Below are positions 39,082 through 53,100 of a DNA stretch of 64,000 nucleotides, in pieces. The stretch's first letter is position 1, and the number at the start of each line of letters is the position of its first letter. The DNA is taken from contig CM059562.1 in assembly GCA_030386875.1 (NCBI GenBank), positions 66,710,201 through 66,774,200 on the forward strand, in the 5' to 3' direction. The translations under genes and the position numbers were made by a program. Source of the DNA: Morinoia aosen. Taxonomy: Eukaryota; Arthropoda; Malacostraca; Amphipoda; Talitridae. The notes below the pieces were generated by a model, which was given only the letters and a program-made list of their open reading frames with translations, had not been told where the DNA came from and made no database searches.

Positions 39082-42000
39082 TACAATTCTCGAAAATAAT
39101 AATCGAAATTTAAAACTGATTTCAATGTGTTTTTTATGCTTAAAATCCAGGAGGAAATGCTGTGCTAAGTGACGAATGAAAATTCTGAATGAAGATTAAC
39201 CATCCGAGAATGCATCTGATTGCCATTTATGATTCAAAATGTCATGTTCCAAAAATGGAATCGCTTTTATTTAAATTAAGATACACGACGTGTGACAACC
39301 TAATCTGATCAACATGACTTGTGATTTCAGAGAAATTTTTAAAACTGCGTTCATAGGAGGTAATATTTTTTCAATACCTGAGTACTTTCCCTCTGTATTC
39401 CTCTATTTTTTCAAAATAATGACGACTGAACAAAATAAGACTAATTCAAACAAAGAGGCGCAGAATTCCACAGAGTTTCAATGCAAAAATTAATTTTTTT
39501 GCCTAGAGTCGTCATTTAGAGCACAGTTATTTTAACCCGAAGAAGATTAATCTGAGAAGTCACCTCACGTCCTATAATTGCCCAAGATTTACACCCTATA
39601 GCTCGCTTCTCACGACGTCCATCATGACTTTTTGCATGTTTCCGTGTTCTTATGTCGAGCAATGTACACCCAGAGCAACACGTGTGCAAAGGATCACGCT
39701 TCGCTGCTAAAACATACACAACCAACATGATGGATCGGCTCCGAAATGGATCGCTCTTTCCAATGCATGAAAAATAAGCCCAATATGACCGATGGTTCTC
39801 AAACTTGTGTAACAGGCCACGGAAGAGAAGGTTTCTTGCTGTCATCCTGTTACCTGTGGGAGACAAAAACTTCAGCGACTGCTTTCGCTTCAAAATGCAA
39901 ATGAGAGTATTATTTACAAATAGGCATAAATGCACGCAAATACGAGTAGGAAAAAAGTCTACATTAATGTAATAATTTTTACATTTCAGTTAATCCAGTC
40001 AAACGACATGATAGGCTTTCCAAGCAGTGGAATTTAACGGAAATACTCGGAAAAATAGACAATTTTTTGAGCTTACACGGATGCTTTGTCACAATCGAAG
40101 ACAGAATTTTGAAGAGAATTTTTTTTATCCCTGCCTCATGCATTAATAGTTTATAGATTTTTAAGCTATATGTTATGCCAACTCGTAGGCTTATTGTTCG
40201 AATGATTGACATAAAACAATTGAAAAATACACCAATTGAAAGATAGATTTAAAATGTTGGTCTGGAGTTAAATAACAGGATCGAAAAAATGCAAGATTCA
40301 AATATTTTCAATAAAAAACAAAATCATGTCAAAATGACTTCAGATAAGAACTTTGTGGCACGGTTATTAAGAAGTAAATCTAAAAACACAGTCAAGAAGA
40401 GCTAATGACCTTTGGAAATCTATTCATATCATCCTGCATGTTTTGTGGTAAATCTTAATCCTTTCAAAATATGGCACGAGTTTTTATTTAAAATGAGGGT
40501 GGCCATTAACGCTTTCGATAAAATTAAAGTAATGCGGAGAAAGAACTAGCCTTGAATAAGACGTTAATAATGAGTCATTGATTTTTATCAAGGTTATCGT
40601 TTTCGACAGATTCCTTCTGTAAGACAGACTTTCAGCTCCACGTAATATTTATGAAAATGTAAAATTTATTAATGATATTTTTCAACAATTCAGATTCTGC
40701 TCGAATTCAATATCGGTACGATTGAACAGATTCAGTCAACAGGCTGCTTTATGGTCTGCTACAGTCGCAGCTAGAGAAAAAACCTGACTGACACAGACAA
40801 ATTTTAGGAACTTATGGATTTATTAGGTGTTGACCCAGAATATTGGAGTCCAAACTGCTCGTTAGGGCAGAGACGAAAGGAGCAGCAGAGGCTGATGGTT
40901 TGGGGCACTACATCACGGACACCTCATCGAGTTCTCCTGGGGCGCTCCTGATCGATTCCAACCACAAGCTGATCTAACCCGCCACAGACTTAGGTATCAG
41001 GTAAGGGATCTTGACAAGGAATAATCGATACTCTAAACAAGATCTATAACTTTTGTCCGACAAACATGACTAGGTTTGCTTCGCTTATAATATTTGAATC
41101 AGAAGAAATACGCAGGCTGGTCCATTCAAATGAATAATCAACGAGTGAAAAGTTCAAGGAATAGTCCTACACAACAATGAACGTAACTGCAGTGGGAATA
41201 TTGAGTGATACGAGGTTCCTTACTTGGTCAGTTCACAATTTATCTCACCATTTACAAGTGTCTAATGAGTTGGGCACATTATATTTGGCTGAAGCACACT
41301 ATGCGCTAATTTGATATTTTTCACTCATAATTTCGCTAGAAGCTTATTGTTCAATAGAAATTTAGAAGCGCATATATACATGACTCCGAGGACTGATTCA
41401 TAACATCGACCGGCAGTCGACGCTATGAATGAACTGGTTCTGATTTTGATAGAGCACAGTCTTACCGATCTGTCAGTCTGTAAAATCATTCTTTTTGCGC
41501 CTGGTTCTAGCTTTGTATTGTTCGTCATGGCGAGAGAAATCGGCTCGATCTTGCATAAATCTCCTTACAAGGTTGATGGTCAAAGATTTGCTAATATACT
41601 TGAGTTCGAGTAAGCTTCTTTGCGCGTCGCTATCTACTGTCAGAGAAGGTTTGCTTGTACTGTAAGAACGGCACAAAAAATACACACTTCCATGAAAAAA
41701 AGATAAATACACGAAATATGAACACGTGACACGGGTTTTTTACATATAACGTGTGAGATTGGCAGACGAATCTATAAAAAAGAGTAAAAAATCGTAAGTG
41801 CACACATTTTTTTCACAAAGCACTTGGCCACGTTTGGTAGAGCAGGCAATGTCATTAAACTGTGTCTAAAGTCCCGACTAAATGTGAAACTGACCAGTCC
41901 CGCGATCGTGAAACACATAAGCAGGCTGCCAGGGAATGGAAATTCTGTATGTAACGATTCGGGTCTTAGAATACAAATGATATACTATTAGCTAACCAGT

Positions 42001-43669
42001 GTCTTGTAGCCTCAGGTTTATTTTTATTTTTATTTTTTGCTGACGCCGCATTTGATTTAAGATTTTAAAATTTTTTACAGCATGTTCAAGAAAGCGTATA
42101 ATATCGTTGGGGATGATCTTTAATATAATGTTTCGTTTTCGAACAAATGCTCAATATTTCGAAGTTTTAAAAAGTGTAAATTAGCATCTCAGCTGTCAAA
42201 TAACAAAACGAGTGGAATAAACAATAACCTTATTTATTGCTACCTTATGCTTCATAAAGGTGAATGTTCATTTAAAAAATTATAATTTCCCGAAACATTG
42301 GAGAAATTATCCATCGCAAATGATAACATACACCTCTTTCGTGTGCTAAATCGTTCCTACACTTCATGTAAGAAGGTGGTTTCAGCGTGTGGCAGGGGAT
42401 GGGGCAGAGACGGAGAAGTCTTTTAAAAATTTCCCGATTGGAATCACCCTGCACTACAGATTAACTCTTTATAGATTGCTTGAAATATGCTGGATTTCGA
42501 AATGCGTGTTTACTATAATCAACTAAAACGTATTCTTTAATTTCTAGAAAAAACTAGGCCGAATGATAGGTTGGGACCTTCTTAAAACCTGATTTTTATA
42601 TTTTATTACATTTTTCGTTTGAACAGTTACGACCTTATAATAGGGCACCTACTCTATTCAGTGTTTTTCTGATAGATTTATCGACTTAAAGCTGTTAAGT
42701 TCGAGGATTTCAGAACCGCATCTGTTGCCTTGCACGTTATATATCAACTTTTTGTACTTGCACCGAATTTTTTCCTTTGCGTGGTATTCTTTCACAAATT
42801 AAACGCTTATTTAGAGTGATAATTCCTTTGGAATGGAACGCTATAATAGTTATTATACAAAATATTTTCATGTGTTGACGTAGAAATTCCCCCTTTTTTC
42901 CACGCACGAATAACGCCCTTAAACAACTTTGAAATTTTGAAAATTCAATCAAAAATAAATTATCACTATGACCGCAACGTGAGCCACAGGTGGCCACGTA
43001 GAGGATTTTTATAAAGCTGCTGACCGATCAGTAGTCACAACTCAATTTTTATATATATTCAATTGAAGATAAATGACGGTGCGATCTAATTAAATGTTTG
43101 CTATTTCCAAAGTCGTTTACTATTATTAATTTTAAATTTGAGTTAAAACTTCAAATAACCAATTGAACAAGAAATTTAAAAGTTAAATTTGTAATTCATT
43201 CGTCTTTTTAAAGACAAAATGAGTGGAAAAATGTCCTTTTTCAATCTCAGAATATACGATTTAAAATAACTTCAAGACTAGTTAGACAATGGAAAAATAT
43301 CCTACCGTATGAAAAACTCGTTCCGCTATTCCTCATACATATCTTTAAGCTGAATTGAAAAATTGATTCCGGATTTAAAGACGCTTATCTACCGGGAGTA
43401 AAAAATGCCTTCTTTTCTGTTCATCCGTGTGATGTACACTGAAACAAGGGGCAAACTATTTCTTACGGTAAATCAACGCCCAGTGCAAAATTATCATTGA
43501 CCGTAAGAACTAGGCTCGAGGATGCATGCGTCAGGAAAACTGTGGTGTTTTAGAGCGTAACGTGACGGTGTGGAATATGATCGCCGCCTCTTGTATACGC
43601 CGCATTATTTATTTGCGAGGAAAATTCAACACTCGGTAATTTGAGTAAAATTGCTTACATTTTGTTCGT
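39082..43669. other. Intergenic, no supported gene
   Basis: Contains the 139-codon minus-strand frame 39516-39935 (unrecognised) and a G+C-richer island at about 40830-41000 with a 45-codon ATG frame (40814-40951). Nothing is supported as a gene. Confidence 0.5.
42018..42038. repeat. T-rich microsatellite (TTTTTA-type)
   Basis: Three T-runs separated by single A bases. Confidence 0.75.
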
Positions 43670-43975
43670 TAAGGAATGTTTATTATTGAGTAGTTCATGA
43701 AGAACGACCAATACTGAATAGGTTTTGAGGAAAAGTTGACATTGTCTAGCTTGTAAGGAGCAGGAAAACTGAGTATACTTGAGAGAAACAATCGATACTG
43801 AGCGCCCCTTGTGAGGTGTGGTTGATACCGAGTAGTTTGTGAGGAGTGGTCGATGTTGGGTAGTGCATGAATATAGATGTGGTGGATACATGAGCAATTT
43901 ACAAAGGAACGGTTAACCTTGGGTAAATTGTGAGGAACGGTTAATGCTGAGGAGTTTATTAGAAATTGTCAAATC
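43670..43975. repeat. Degenerate minisatellite, ~28-33-bp unit, about 10 copies
   Basis: Successive units begin like GGTTGATACTGAGTAG and end like TTGTGAGGAAC. Clear starts are at 43820, 43848, 43881, 43911 and 43939; older copies lie to the left. The copies are well diverged. The period is not a multiple of three, and the 80-codon minus-strand frame across it is not a protein repeat. Confidence 0.75.
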
Positions 43976-46384
43976 ATGAAGTTGGGATAAGCAACTTCAG
44001 AAACAGAGAATGTCTTAGTGGCCGGAAGTACTTGAAGAGCGAATTCGTGATACAAGTTTCAATGCTGCTACTGGAATGAGCAAAATGATTTAAATCACTA
44101 ATATTATTATGATAAGTGAACATGCTCACTGTCCATATCTGTAGGATCACAGAAATACAAGGAAAATTGGAGAGCCTGTGAAGCCTATTCCTCGACGGGT
44201 AGGTTCAAAGCACACTTTTGTTGTTGAAGCGCTCAAAGTGCAATGTTATTCTATTTAATTATCGGCTTAATAAGAAGGCGTACGAGTTCTGTCGAATATC
44301 ATCAAATGTCGTCATTTTTGACCGCCGGCTTACGATGGTCTCTAAAATAGCTCGGTAAGAACTCAATGACGATCTATGAGTGGGAGACAAGATATGAGGC
44401 GAATGTAATGAACTAGTGTACACGGCCTCTCAAAAATGACGGTATTCGATATTTTCCTTCAATAAATCTTCCGCATATGTACAACAAACAAATGTGTGTA
44501 CCAACCAAAACTATTTGCTTCATTTTTATTCTTGTTCAACTCTATTCTTCATTGAACACTTTCCAACAAATGCTAAATGCTCTCTTTCTCTTACTAGGCG
44601 ACGATTTACATGGCGACGGCCTCTTGGGACACGTATTTGAAACGAATATTTTATTTTTTTAATACTTCTAGTGCTAATGAACTATGTGACCACTCGTCTT
44701 TCCTCTGTTAATTGTATCCTATGTAGTAGGGAGTTTAAAACAATTATGAAATTATGAAGATAACCACAGATATATCCACCGTAATCGTACCCGCGATTAA
44801 AATATTCCTGCGCCTGCATGTGCACTGGCGAAATTCGAATCAGAGGTACGATCATTAAGCATCCATATGGCCCTGATAGAGAGACGGACCAACCAAGCAA
44901 GCAGCAACTGTGTGTTGTTATTTAGTGGACCATTATGTGAATATTCTGCAGATTTATTTAATTTTTCACTCGAGCTTCATCTTTTCAAGAATAATTGGGA
45001 AGTTATTATATATCCAGCTTTATTTGTAATGAAAGATGCTCTGTAAATGTTAGGTTATTCCTTCACACAATAATCTGATCTTATTTCTTCTGGCGACAAA
45101 AAATAATAACAATCCATTTGTGTTTCTTTAATTCTCTGGTAATGAGGTGCTTTTCTACATTAACCTATTTATCTACACTCGTATTAAATGTGGTATTCTT
45201 GTTAGTTTGTACTCTTGCTTGCTTGTTTGTTCACTTGTCACCGTCCACTCGGCTTTCAGTGTCTACAGCGGTAAAATTTAACGCAGATATTAGTTACATT
45301 TATGATGAGGGAAAATACAACTTCGTTTTAAAATTGAAAATAATTTTAGTCGGTAAATATTAATTAACAGGGGAAAATTTACGTTCTTCTTAGTCCAACT
45401 CATCACACTAGCCCCACAAATATAGCCTTGTGGACTCCGTGTGTTCCAACTGTTCATTTTGTCGGAAAATATCGTGAATTAAATTTTATGTGAATTTGGG
45501 CTAAAGAGCCTTTATTGCTGTTAAATTATTTTACCCTCGTGAAAAACATGATTATGAACAACATTATAGGTAAGAAAATTAGGTGCACAAACGACCTGAC
45601 CCGATGTGCCACGGGTGCTACTATATCTTAATGTTGAAACTAAAAAAACAATGTATCAACATTTCATGTTATACTTTATGGGAAATAAAAAAAAATTATT
45701 CGCGCACGTACCTATCCCTATATACATACCTATCACGCTCTTGCCCTTCTCATAAAGTGGATCAAATTGTGCTTGCTGTTTTATTACTCAGATTAAAATA
45801 TGCTCAGCATTCTTCTTGGTTTAACATATGTTCTTCCAATATGATGTGTTGGGATGGTGGGAAGGAGTACATTTTGCGAAAAATGCTTCCAATTAAAATT
45901 TTAGTTAATTTCTATGAAATAGTTTCGAAATTTTTATTCATCTCTTTATCCTTACATAAGTTAGGGTTTATAACCATTTAGAATTCTTGCAAATAAGTTA
46001 TACAAGGGGCTTAACGAAAGACCAAACCCTGTGTTTGAATGATTTTAATTTGTAACTAATCATCCAAACTAATTTTTGTTTTATTTTGGTTAGGCGCAGA
46101 AAATTGTTTTCTGACATTACAACAAAAAAGTTATTTTACTACTACAAAACTCTGATTACAAGTGCGTACTTGAAACTTGCGAGGATATCCAAAATGATCT
46201 TGGGATTAAATTATCGCAAATAATTATAAAACAAATCGAAATTATATGGTATTATGAATACAAACTGAAATGATAAGCCCCATTTGGATAAATCAGCAAG
46301 AATTAGTAAAGATGTTAGAGAAAGCGATATTTGCATGGAACATCCAGAGAGGCTATTTAAGCTCTAGGAGAGAGTGTCCACACA
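43976..46384. other. Intergenic, no supported gene
   Basis: A+T-rich spacer between two tandem arrays. The 132-codon frame 45583-45981 is Leu/Tyr/Ser-rich with no recognisable domain. Confidence 0.5.
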
Positions 46385-46644
46385 GCAGCTGTAATCCAAC
46401 ATTATTCATGTTGTGCTGTAATCCGCTGTAATCCGTTGTGCTTTAATCCAACATTATTCATGTTGTGCTGCAATCCGCTGTAATCTGTTGTGTTTTAATC
46501 CAACAATATTCATGTTGTGCTGTAATCCGCTGTTATGCGTTGTGCTGTAATCCGCTGTAATCCGTTGTACTGTAATCCAACATAATTCATGTTGTGCTGT
46601 AATCCGCTGTAATCTGTTGTGCTGTAATCCTACAGCACAACATG
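46385..46644. repeat. Tandem repeat, 52-bp unit with internal ~15-bp subrepeats
   Basis: The unit starts AATCCAACATTATTCATG at 46393, 46445, 46497 and 46574. The third unit is longer by 25 bp through an extra copy of the inner GCTGTAATCCGTTGT subrepeat. The array ends in TACAGCACAACATG (46631-46644), the exact reverse complement of CATGTTGTGCTGTA in the last unit. Confidence 0.93.
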
Positions 46645-47068
46645 GATATATTACTTTATCCCAGAAAAGCTATGGAAATATTTGTTTCGAATCGTCATGA
46701 TGTTATTTTCATTACGAGCCGAAACGTTCGTAGACTCATTTTATTTCACAATGAATGTTTTACTCGAGTGTTATTGCAGTTCAACCAACAAAAAAGTCAT
46801 AGTTTCCATTGTCAGGTTCTAGGTATGGCCAAAAACTATTTCGACCAAACCACAATGTTACCCAACAGTTTAACAACTTAGTGAAGAGCGACTTTTATAC
46901 CTGATTATAGTCCTTATTTACTATTCAATATGAAAGTGAATCATCGTCAAAAAATATATGCGTGAAAAATTGCAACAAAAATTTTTTAAAGTTTTGTACA
47001 AGGCTGTCTTCAATTACGTTGTAATTGTATAACGCTGATTTATTTCTAGGGAAACGTAATCTACATAA

Positions 47069-47162
47069 AAACAGAATTATCAAGGAGGGCAAAAACAAAG
47101 ATGACTTTTAAACAAAGATGACTTCTTGAAAGATGTTTTTACCCTCCTTGATAATTCTGTTT
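47069..47162. repeat. Near-perfect inverted repeat, 28-bp arms, 38-nt spacer
   Basis: Left arm 47069-47096 and right arm 47135-47162 are complementary at 27 of 28 positions (core CAGAATTATCAAGGAGGG). The spacer overlaps a 15-bp direct repeat, AAACAAAGATGACTT, at 47093 and 47110. The whole is flanked by a 12-bp direct repeat TTGTATAACGCT at 47025 and 47161. Confidence 0.93.
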
Positions 47163-47172
47163 GTATAACGCT

Positions 47173-50100
47173 TTTAACGTAGCTTTACGTAGCAGATTTG
47201 TTAATATTCTCTTAAACACCAATTTCTGCCAAAACCAACATTAACTTCACGGTCGGATATTTCATTCTCTTGATTCAAAGTTCCAGACTCAAGCGAATGT
47301 AATTGTTAAAGCGTATTTCACTGCAAAATTTCTTCTGTCTGAAGGGCACATGCACCTGCTTTTTCTGTTTTTCCTTTCCTCTCAAGATTGTGTGTAATGA
47401 AACTTTGATTGAACGTAATTTTTTTTCGAACAGGAGTAAATAATTTTTCTTCTAATGATAAAGCCCAAAAAAGTTTTCCCAACCCTTATATTTTATTTCC
47501 TGCATTGTCTGTTAAGAAAGTCATTCTACTGAAGTTTTCTCGTGAAACGCCTAGAAAGAAGGAAGAAACAAGTTCAAACAAAATTAGCCGGCCGCTCTGG
47601 AGTGAAAATGAGTTCGAGTGAACTCCATTTGCTGTGCTGTCGTAGCTTCCTTGGTAAACATAGTAAAAATGTTGCCAAACCCTTGTCAGCGTACGCTTCC
47701 TTCTGTTCAAATTCGATCAAGACCTACTGATGACCTCTTAAGATTGTCCCATTGTAACGCTGGTGTTTGCTCATCACTAACATGCAATGTTTTATCTGGA
47801 ACCCACTAAAAGAAATGTCGTTCACTTTGTTGACTCGAAACTTTTCCACGGTAAAATGATGACTCATGTTGTGGGCGAATCTTGGATTTCCAACAAGCTG
47901 AAAGACGCAGCGCCGCGCGTACGAGCATCGAACGAATGCTTACTGCTTTTTACATACGAAAATAACAAAGTTCATCGCTAAATTGAGGCTAATTTTCGGG
48001 AACTTCAATCGGGAAAGGTATTTCAAATACGTTTCGAATAAAAAACTCAGAATAAACCAAATGACAACATTAAAGTAAACCAAAGTGGAGCATTAGAACA
48101 AACAAAATCGAACTGGACACTTTTTACAAGTTCCATTTTATACATCGGCGTCTAAATTGCGCTCGCGGCTAAATTCATTAAACTTCTGAAGTTTTCCATT
48201 CTTAATGCCTTAAAGTGGGAGGATGAGACATTCTGGGTTTCATGTCAAAACTCGTCAATGACTGCCAACTCGTTCGGGAAAGGGTCATTATTTAAAAAAA
48301 ATATTTATGAAGAAAATGATAAGCTTTGCAGCTTTTCCAAAACTAAAGAACAAGGAAAATATTCTTTCCCAATTCTCTAATGTTACACTTGACGCATTAT
48401 TTATATTTTTTCACTCTACGCACCAACAGTCGAAGCAACCTTTACCAATGACCTTTTCCGAGCGCTATGGTTTCACCATTCATGAGCAGCCGTCAAGCAT
48501 CGCTCGGCTCTGCGAAGCCTTCCACGCCCTCCTTATTTACGAGAAAATCCGCCAAAGCTCACGCATTTCTGCCTGGCGACAGATGACAAGTCAGGCACGC
48601 TTCCCAGCGGCAAAGTTAGTGAGATGAACGACAACAGCCTCCAAGTTTGCTGACCCAAAATATATATCTGGGGCTAGAGTAATAGGTATGTTAATAAATT
48701 CTTCAAACTTTGCCTTCGAGTTATTATATGCTGGATAATTGATTCATAAATTCAATGAAGCTATAAAATCTGGTTTTTAAATGAGCAGACATGAAGGACA
48801 GAATGTGAAGATATGAAAATATTCCTCCATTTTTCGAGAAATTGCTGCTTTTCGTCATTTGCACGTACTGACTGTCACCACAAAATTGCACGCGCACAAA
48901 TATAGTTGAAGAGTACTTCCAAATGAACCTATAATTACACGCAAATTATTTAGAAAGTAAAATAAAATTTTAAAAAACCTTACTTAAAGTTAAGGAGAGT
49001 TCAGCTTACACGTTTAGAAAATGAACCTACTGTACCACAGTATCGCAATATATTGATATACAACATTTTCTCCCTCAAAAAACGCGTGCAAATGTTATCA
49101 AATGAACTAAGCTCAGATACAAACAAAGAACAAGTCACTTACGAAGAAACAAGTAAAAAAGGTGCGCAATAATTGTATAACATTGAAAAGAATAAAATCA
49201 ATATTATACGATATGCTGACAAAATTTTCTTCTCAGTCGATTTTCCTACTTCATTGTTTTCACGCTATTTCATCAGGTTTTATTTTTTGAAACGGCCACT
49301 TAATGCGAGGATAAATTTAATCAATTCCATCGTGAGCAATAAAACGATTTTTGCCAGTCAGCAAAGTCGTCGTTGGCTGCTAATTTTATTCGTTTAATTT
49401 TAACGACATCAGCGCATGATTTCGTGGGAAGAAGTTACGAAATCAGATGATCAGAACTGGACATGATTTTTACAGTCTTTTCTTCTAGCCCCATGGCAGC
49501 AATCATCACTCAGGCAGCGATTCCGGTACACTTTCTCAGGCAGCCACTTAAAACTAAACGAAAAGTACAATGAAAAATTTATGCAATTGTTGAACGGAGT
49601 GAATCTGTGTAGCAGTTGCGACGCAGATTAGTGAATTTTAAGAATATCTGTTTGATGAGCAGAGGCGTTATTTCCTAATAGATTAAGTCCAGTAGGGACT
49701 AACTGCAAAATTAATTTGCCAAATACATTACTTCACAATGAAAACGATTTCGACTCCTTTGCAAATGGTTCTATCCTAGAGTAGCAATGCATGATAAAAG
49801 GGAAAGTGAGACAAAATTTACACCTGCAAAACACTTGTCTTCATTAAGATTGTTTGAATTTAAATTTTAAGATTAGCAAAGGTTTATATCAAGCTTTAGC
49901 TCGTCGGATTTCCATCTTCAAACTAAAATACTCGAATTCCTTTCTTAAAGAAGGGCGTGAAAGCCTATTTCCAGCATTCTCAAGTGAACGTATCACATCC
50001 TCATCCACGCATTTTATTTAAATGTTGCTTATTTTCTTCAACTTCATTCCTGCATAGCTCAACTCATTATTTCGTAGGAGTGACTTTTTATTCTCTTAAG

Positions 50101-53100
50101 CTGCTCAGTTACTCACCTTTACCATACGCATCGCCAAGACCAACTGTTACCAAAAGCGTCCACCCAACACACCTGATAGAAATTCCTGGCTAGAATTTCA
50201 CGGACGTTTTAACGAGCATTTGCGGTCAGAAGAAACAGTTTAAGAGACCGGCTTCGAGAGCAAGGTAGGGAGGAAGAATGTACAAGTCTCCTCTGCCTGT
50301 TGATAACAAGACAGCTACGTTGAAACTGTCGCATGTACAATACTTAATGTTGATCCTAATGTGACTCACAAACGAAACTCTACGGTGTTTTTGGGCTGGT
50401 GTATTTTTCATAAATTATACTTGAAACCTACTAAAAAAATTGAAATTACACTTTAAGTCTGCTGGAGGTGTTATTTTTTGTTATAACCTTTCCAAATGGA
50501 TGGGAATAAATTGCAGGACTTGCAAAAGAGCAAAACACACGTTATGTATGCTACATAAAATATTTCCAATAATGTTATATTGTGCTTTTGTATTGTATAT
50601 ATTTTAAACAAAACTTTTTTGCAAGGTAAATACAAAATGTTAAAAACCGAAAGCATGGTTTCATTTTTCTATGCATAGTTAGATTACATGATTCTGACCT
50701 AAAAAATTCTGGAAAACTCACTCATTGATGGCATTTCCATAACAACCTACAATGATGGTCAAGGCCGGCTAAAGGTAAGCAGATGAAAAACGAAGTATAA
50801 TTTATCATTAAAGTTCTTTCGTTCTCAAAACATTTTTTGTTTCCTGACTCTGAAAAGCCCAGAATTAGAAGGCAGCTTCGCATCGAAATGAAGAAAACTT
50901 TTGTTCGAGCAAATAAAATGTCTCTGACCAGACACTCTTCAAAGTGACCCATGGACTGCCAAGCCCTTGGAATGAAGCAAAAACTACTCTCTTACCTCCT
51001 AAGTGACGTCAAATATCAGAAAAGGGGACTTTACGTAATGAATATTCAACTTTTCTGACTAAAAAGATGCGTGTAAAGGACCGGTTCATAGACATGAGCG
51101 AAAAAGTGGACAAAGTTTTTCACGCCTTGACGGGTGAGGTTGGAGGTGCGCAACAAATTTCACCGAGCCAAGAGTTTCCCACAGGATACCTACTTAAAAT
51201 CAAAGAAAAAGGTTCAAAATTATCTTAAAGAACGGCTGTACGACAATTGCGTGACCTCTAAACCCGTCGCCTCAAATGGCATTCAAACAATCTTGCAGCC
51301 ACTAGAGATACTGTGGCTGGAGTGGAGACGCGTCCTGCTCGAGAGCTCGGGCAAACAATCATCCTGGAACCAGAACGACTATCAAAACACTGTTCCTTAG
51401 TTCAGAAACTCCTCGAGTTACTGCTGAATTTCAGACCAAGAAGGTTTCCTTGTATGACCTTTCTATAACAACTAAGATCTTTCTCAAAACTTCTTCGATG
51501 GTTCAAGGGAAACAAAGCCCTTGCAAGATATTTGCGAGTACAATTTGTTTGACCTCGGCTTTACGACGAATTCAAATTAATCTGTCAGCATTAAGTTACG
51601 CCTTAGCGATATCACCGATTCGACCTTCCATCCGGTGAAGACTCTTAAACAAACGTCGAACTAACGCAGGAGCTGAAATGCTTCAAAAACTGTTTCAAAA
51701 TCACACTTCCCATAAGTTGACACACTCTTATTATGGGCGAAGATATGCACCAGGTCGACTGTAGTCATCTTCTCCGCCATTTCACAAAGCAAAAACATAA
51801 GCGAACTTTTCTCCGTACGCAAGCGGCCGAAATTAAAAGAGCAGATCACTTGCCATCTCATCTTTTATGACTGGCAGTGATGGGCGCACGCTATGCCGTT
51901 CTCAAGTTTTACGCTGAGGAAGTGTACAATTTAGTCGCTCGCAATCGAATTGGGGGCTGCGCTAAGTGCGCTCTGCTCCTCATATAGACTCGTTTGAGAA
52001 AGCAGCTATTTCTTTTAGTTCCACAAAACGTGACCTATTGTTTTGCACCTGTGCGACTTCGAGATGAGACACTCGAGCGTCGTCGCTTTATGTCACTTTA
52101 TTCATGCATTTAATACGTACTCTGTTAAGCGCACGCAAAAAATTTCTTCTCGACATTTTACAGCATGAGTAAAACGTAACTGTTACACATTTTCAGAATA
52201 TTAAGTTTAAATTGTTATTACATGGGAATTCAAATAATAAGTATTCAACGAAAAGCTTCAAAAATTTAGTCGATGCAACAGCGAATAGCAATCAGCGACA
52301 AAGATCCTGAGATAATACATGATGTTAAAAAAATGTTACTCGGGTGATATGCTCAAAACTACTGCATCCAAAGTAGAATCCTTGGTAGGAAACCGAAAAA
52401 AATTTAATTGCGCTTAAATATCCCCAAGAACTTTGTCCTTCGCAAACAAATTGTTGCTATTTACCGTGTGTCAGACTATTGTTTCGTTGTTATTCACCAA
52501 AAAGTTTCAAACTTCAACTAAAAGGTATTATATTTAAAGGCTTGCTACTAAACAACTATTAAATGACGTTTTTGATCTTCTAACATTGATATTTTTGTTT
52601 AAAGCCATAACCTAAAGTTTATGGTATTGGTTTTATTCTTTTAAGTTGCTACTTTTTACTCACAAGACCAAAGTAAAAATGTGAACTAGTTATTCAACCA
52701 TGTTCAATTTATCATTAATTCATGAGCTTTCTTCAAAATTACTAGATGGCTTCATAATGTTCATAATGAGCTACGTTCGATCTTTCAGTTTCATTTTATT
52801 GCTAATGGTGATCCCCACGCGGGCTCTAAAATACTTCTTTTTTCAGCTGCCAAAGTGACGCAAATAGCGGTCAAAGCGGTGACAATCTAATCCCAAATTT
52901 GTGTTCAAATCAAACGAAATAAAATTTATTGTACAAATGTTCCAGCCTCCCACCACAAGCGTGCAACGACGTAAAAAATATCTTTAACTGAAGCTTTTGC
53001 ACCCTTGAGAGCTTGGTCGACTTTAGTTTTAAGATGTGCAGTTGCGCCGCATGTGGCTTCAACAGTGTACGTTCATCCCCTTTATTGCGCCCAGCACAGA

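Noticed and set aside
39516-39935. 139-codon minus-strand open frame
   Set aside because: The longest frame apart from the receptor exon, but mixed Cys/Arg/Leu composition, no domain, no splice context. Within chance range for this length of A+T-rich DNA.
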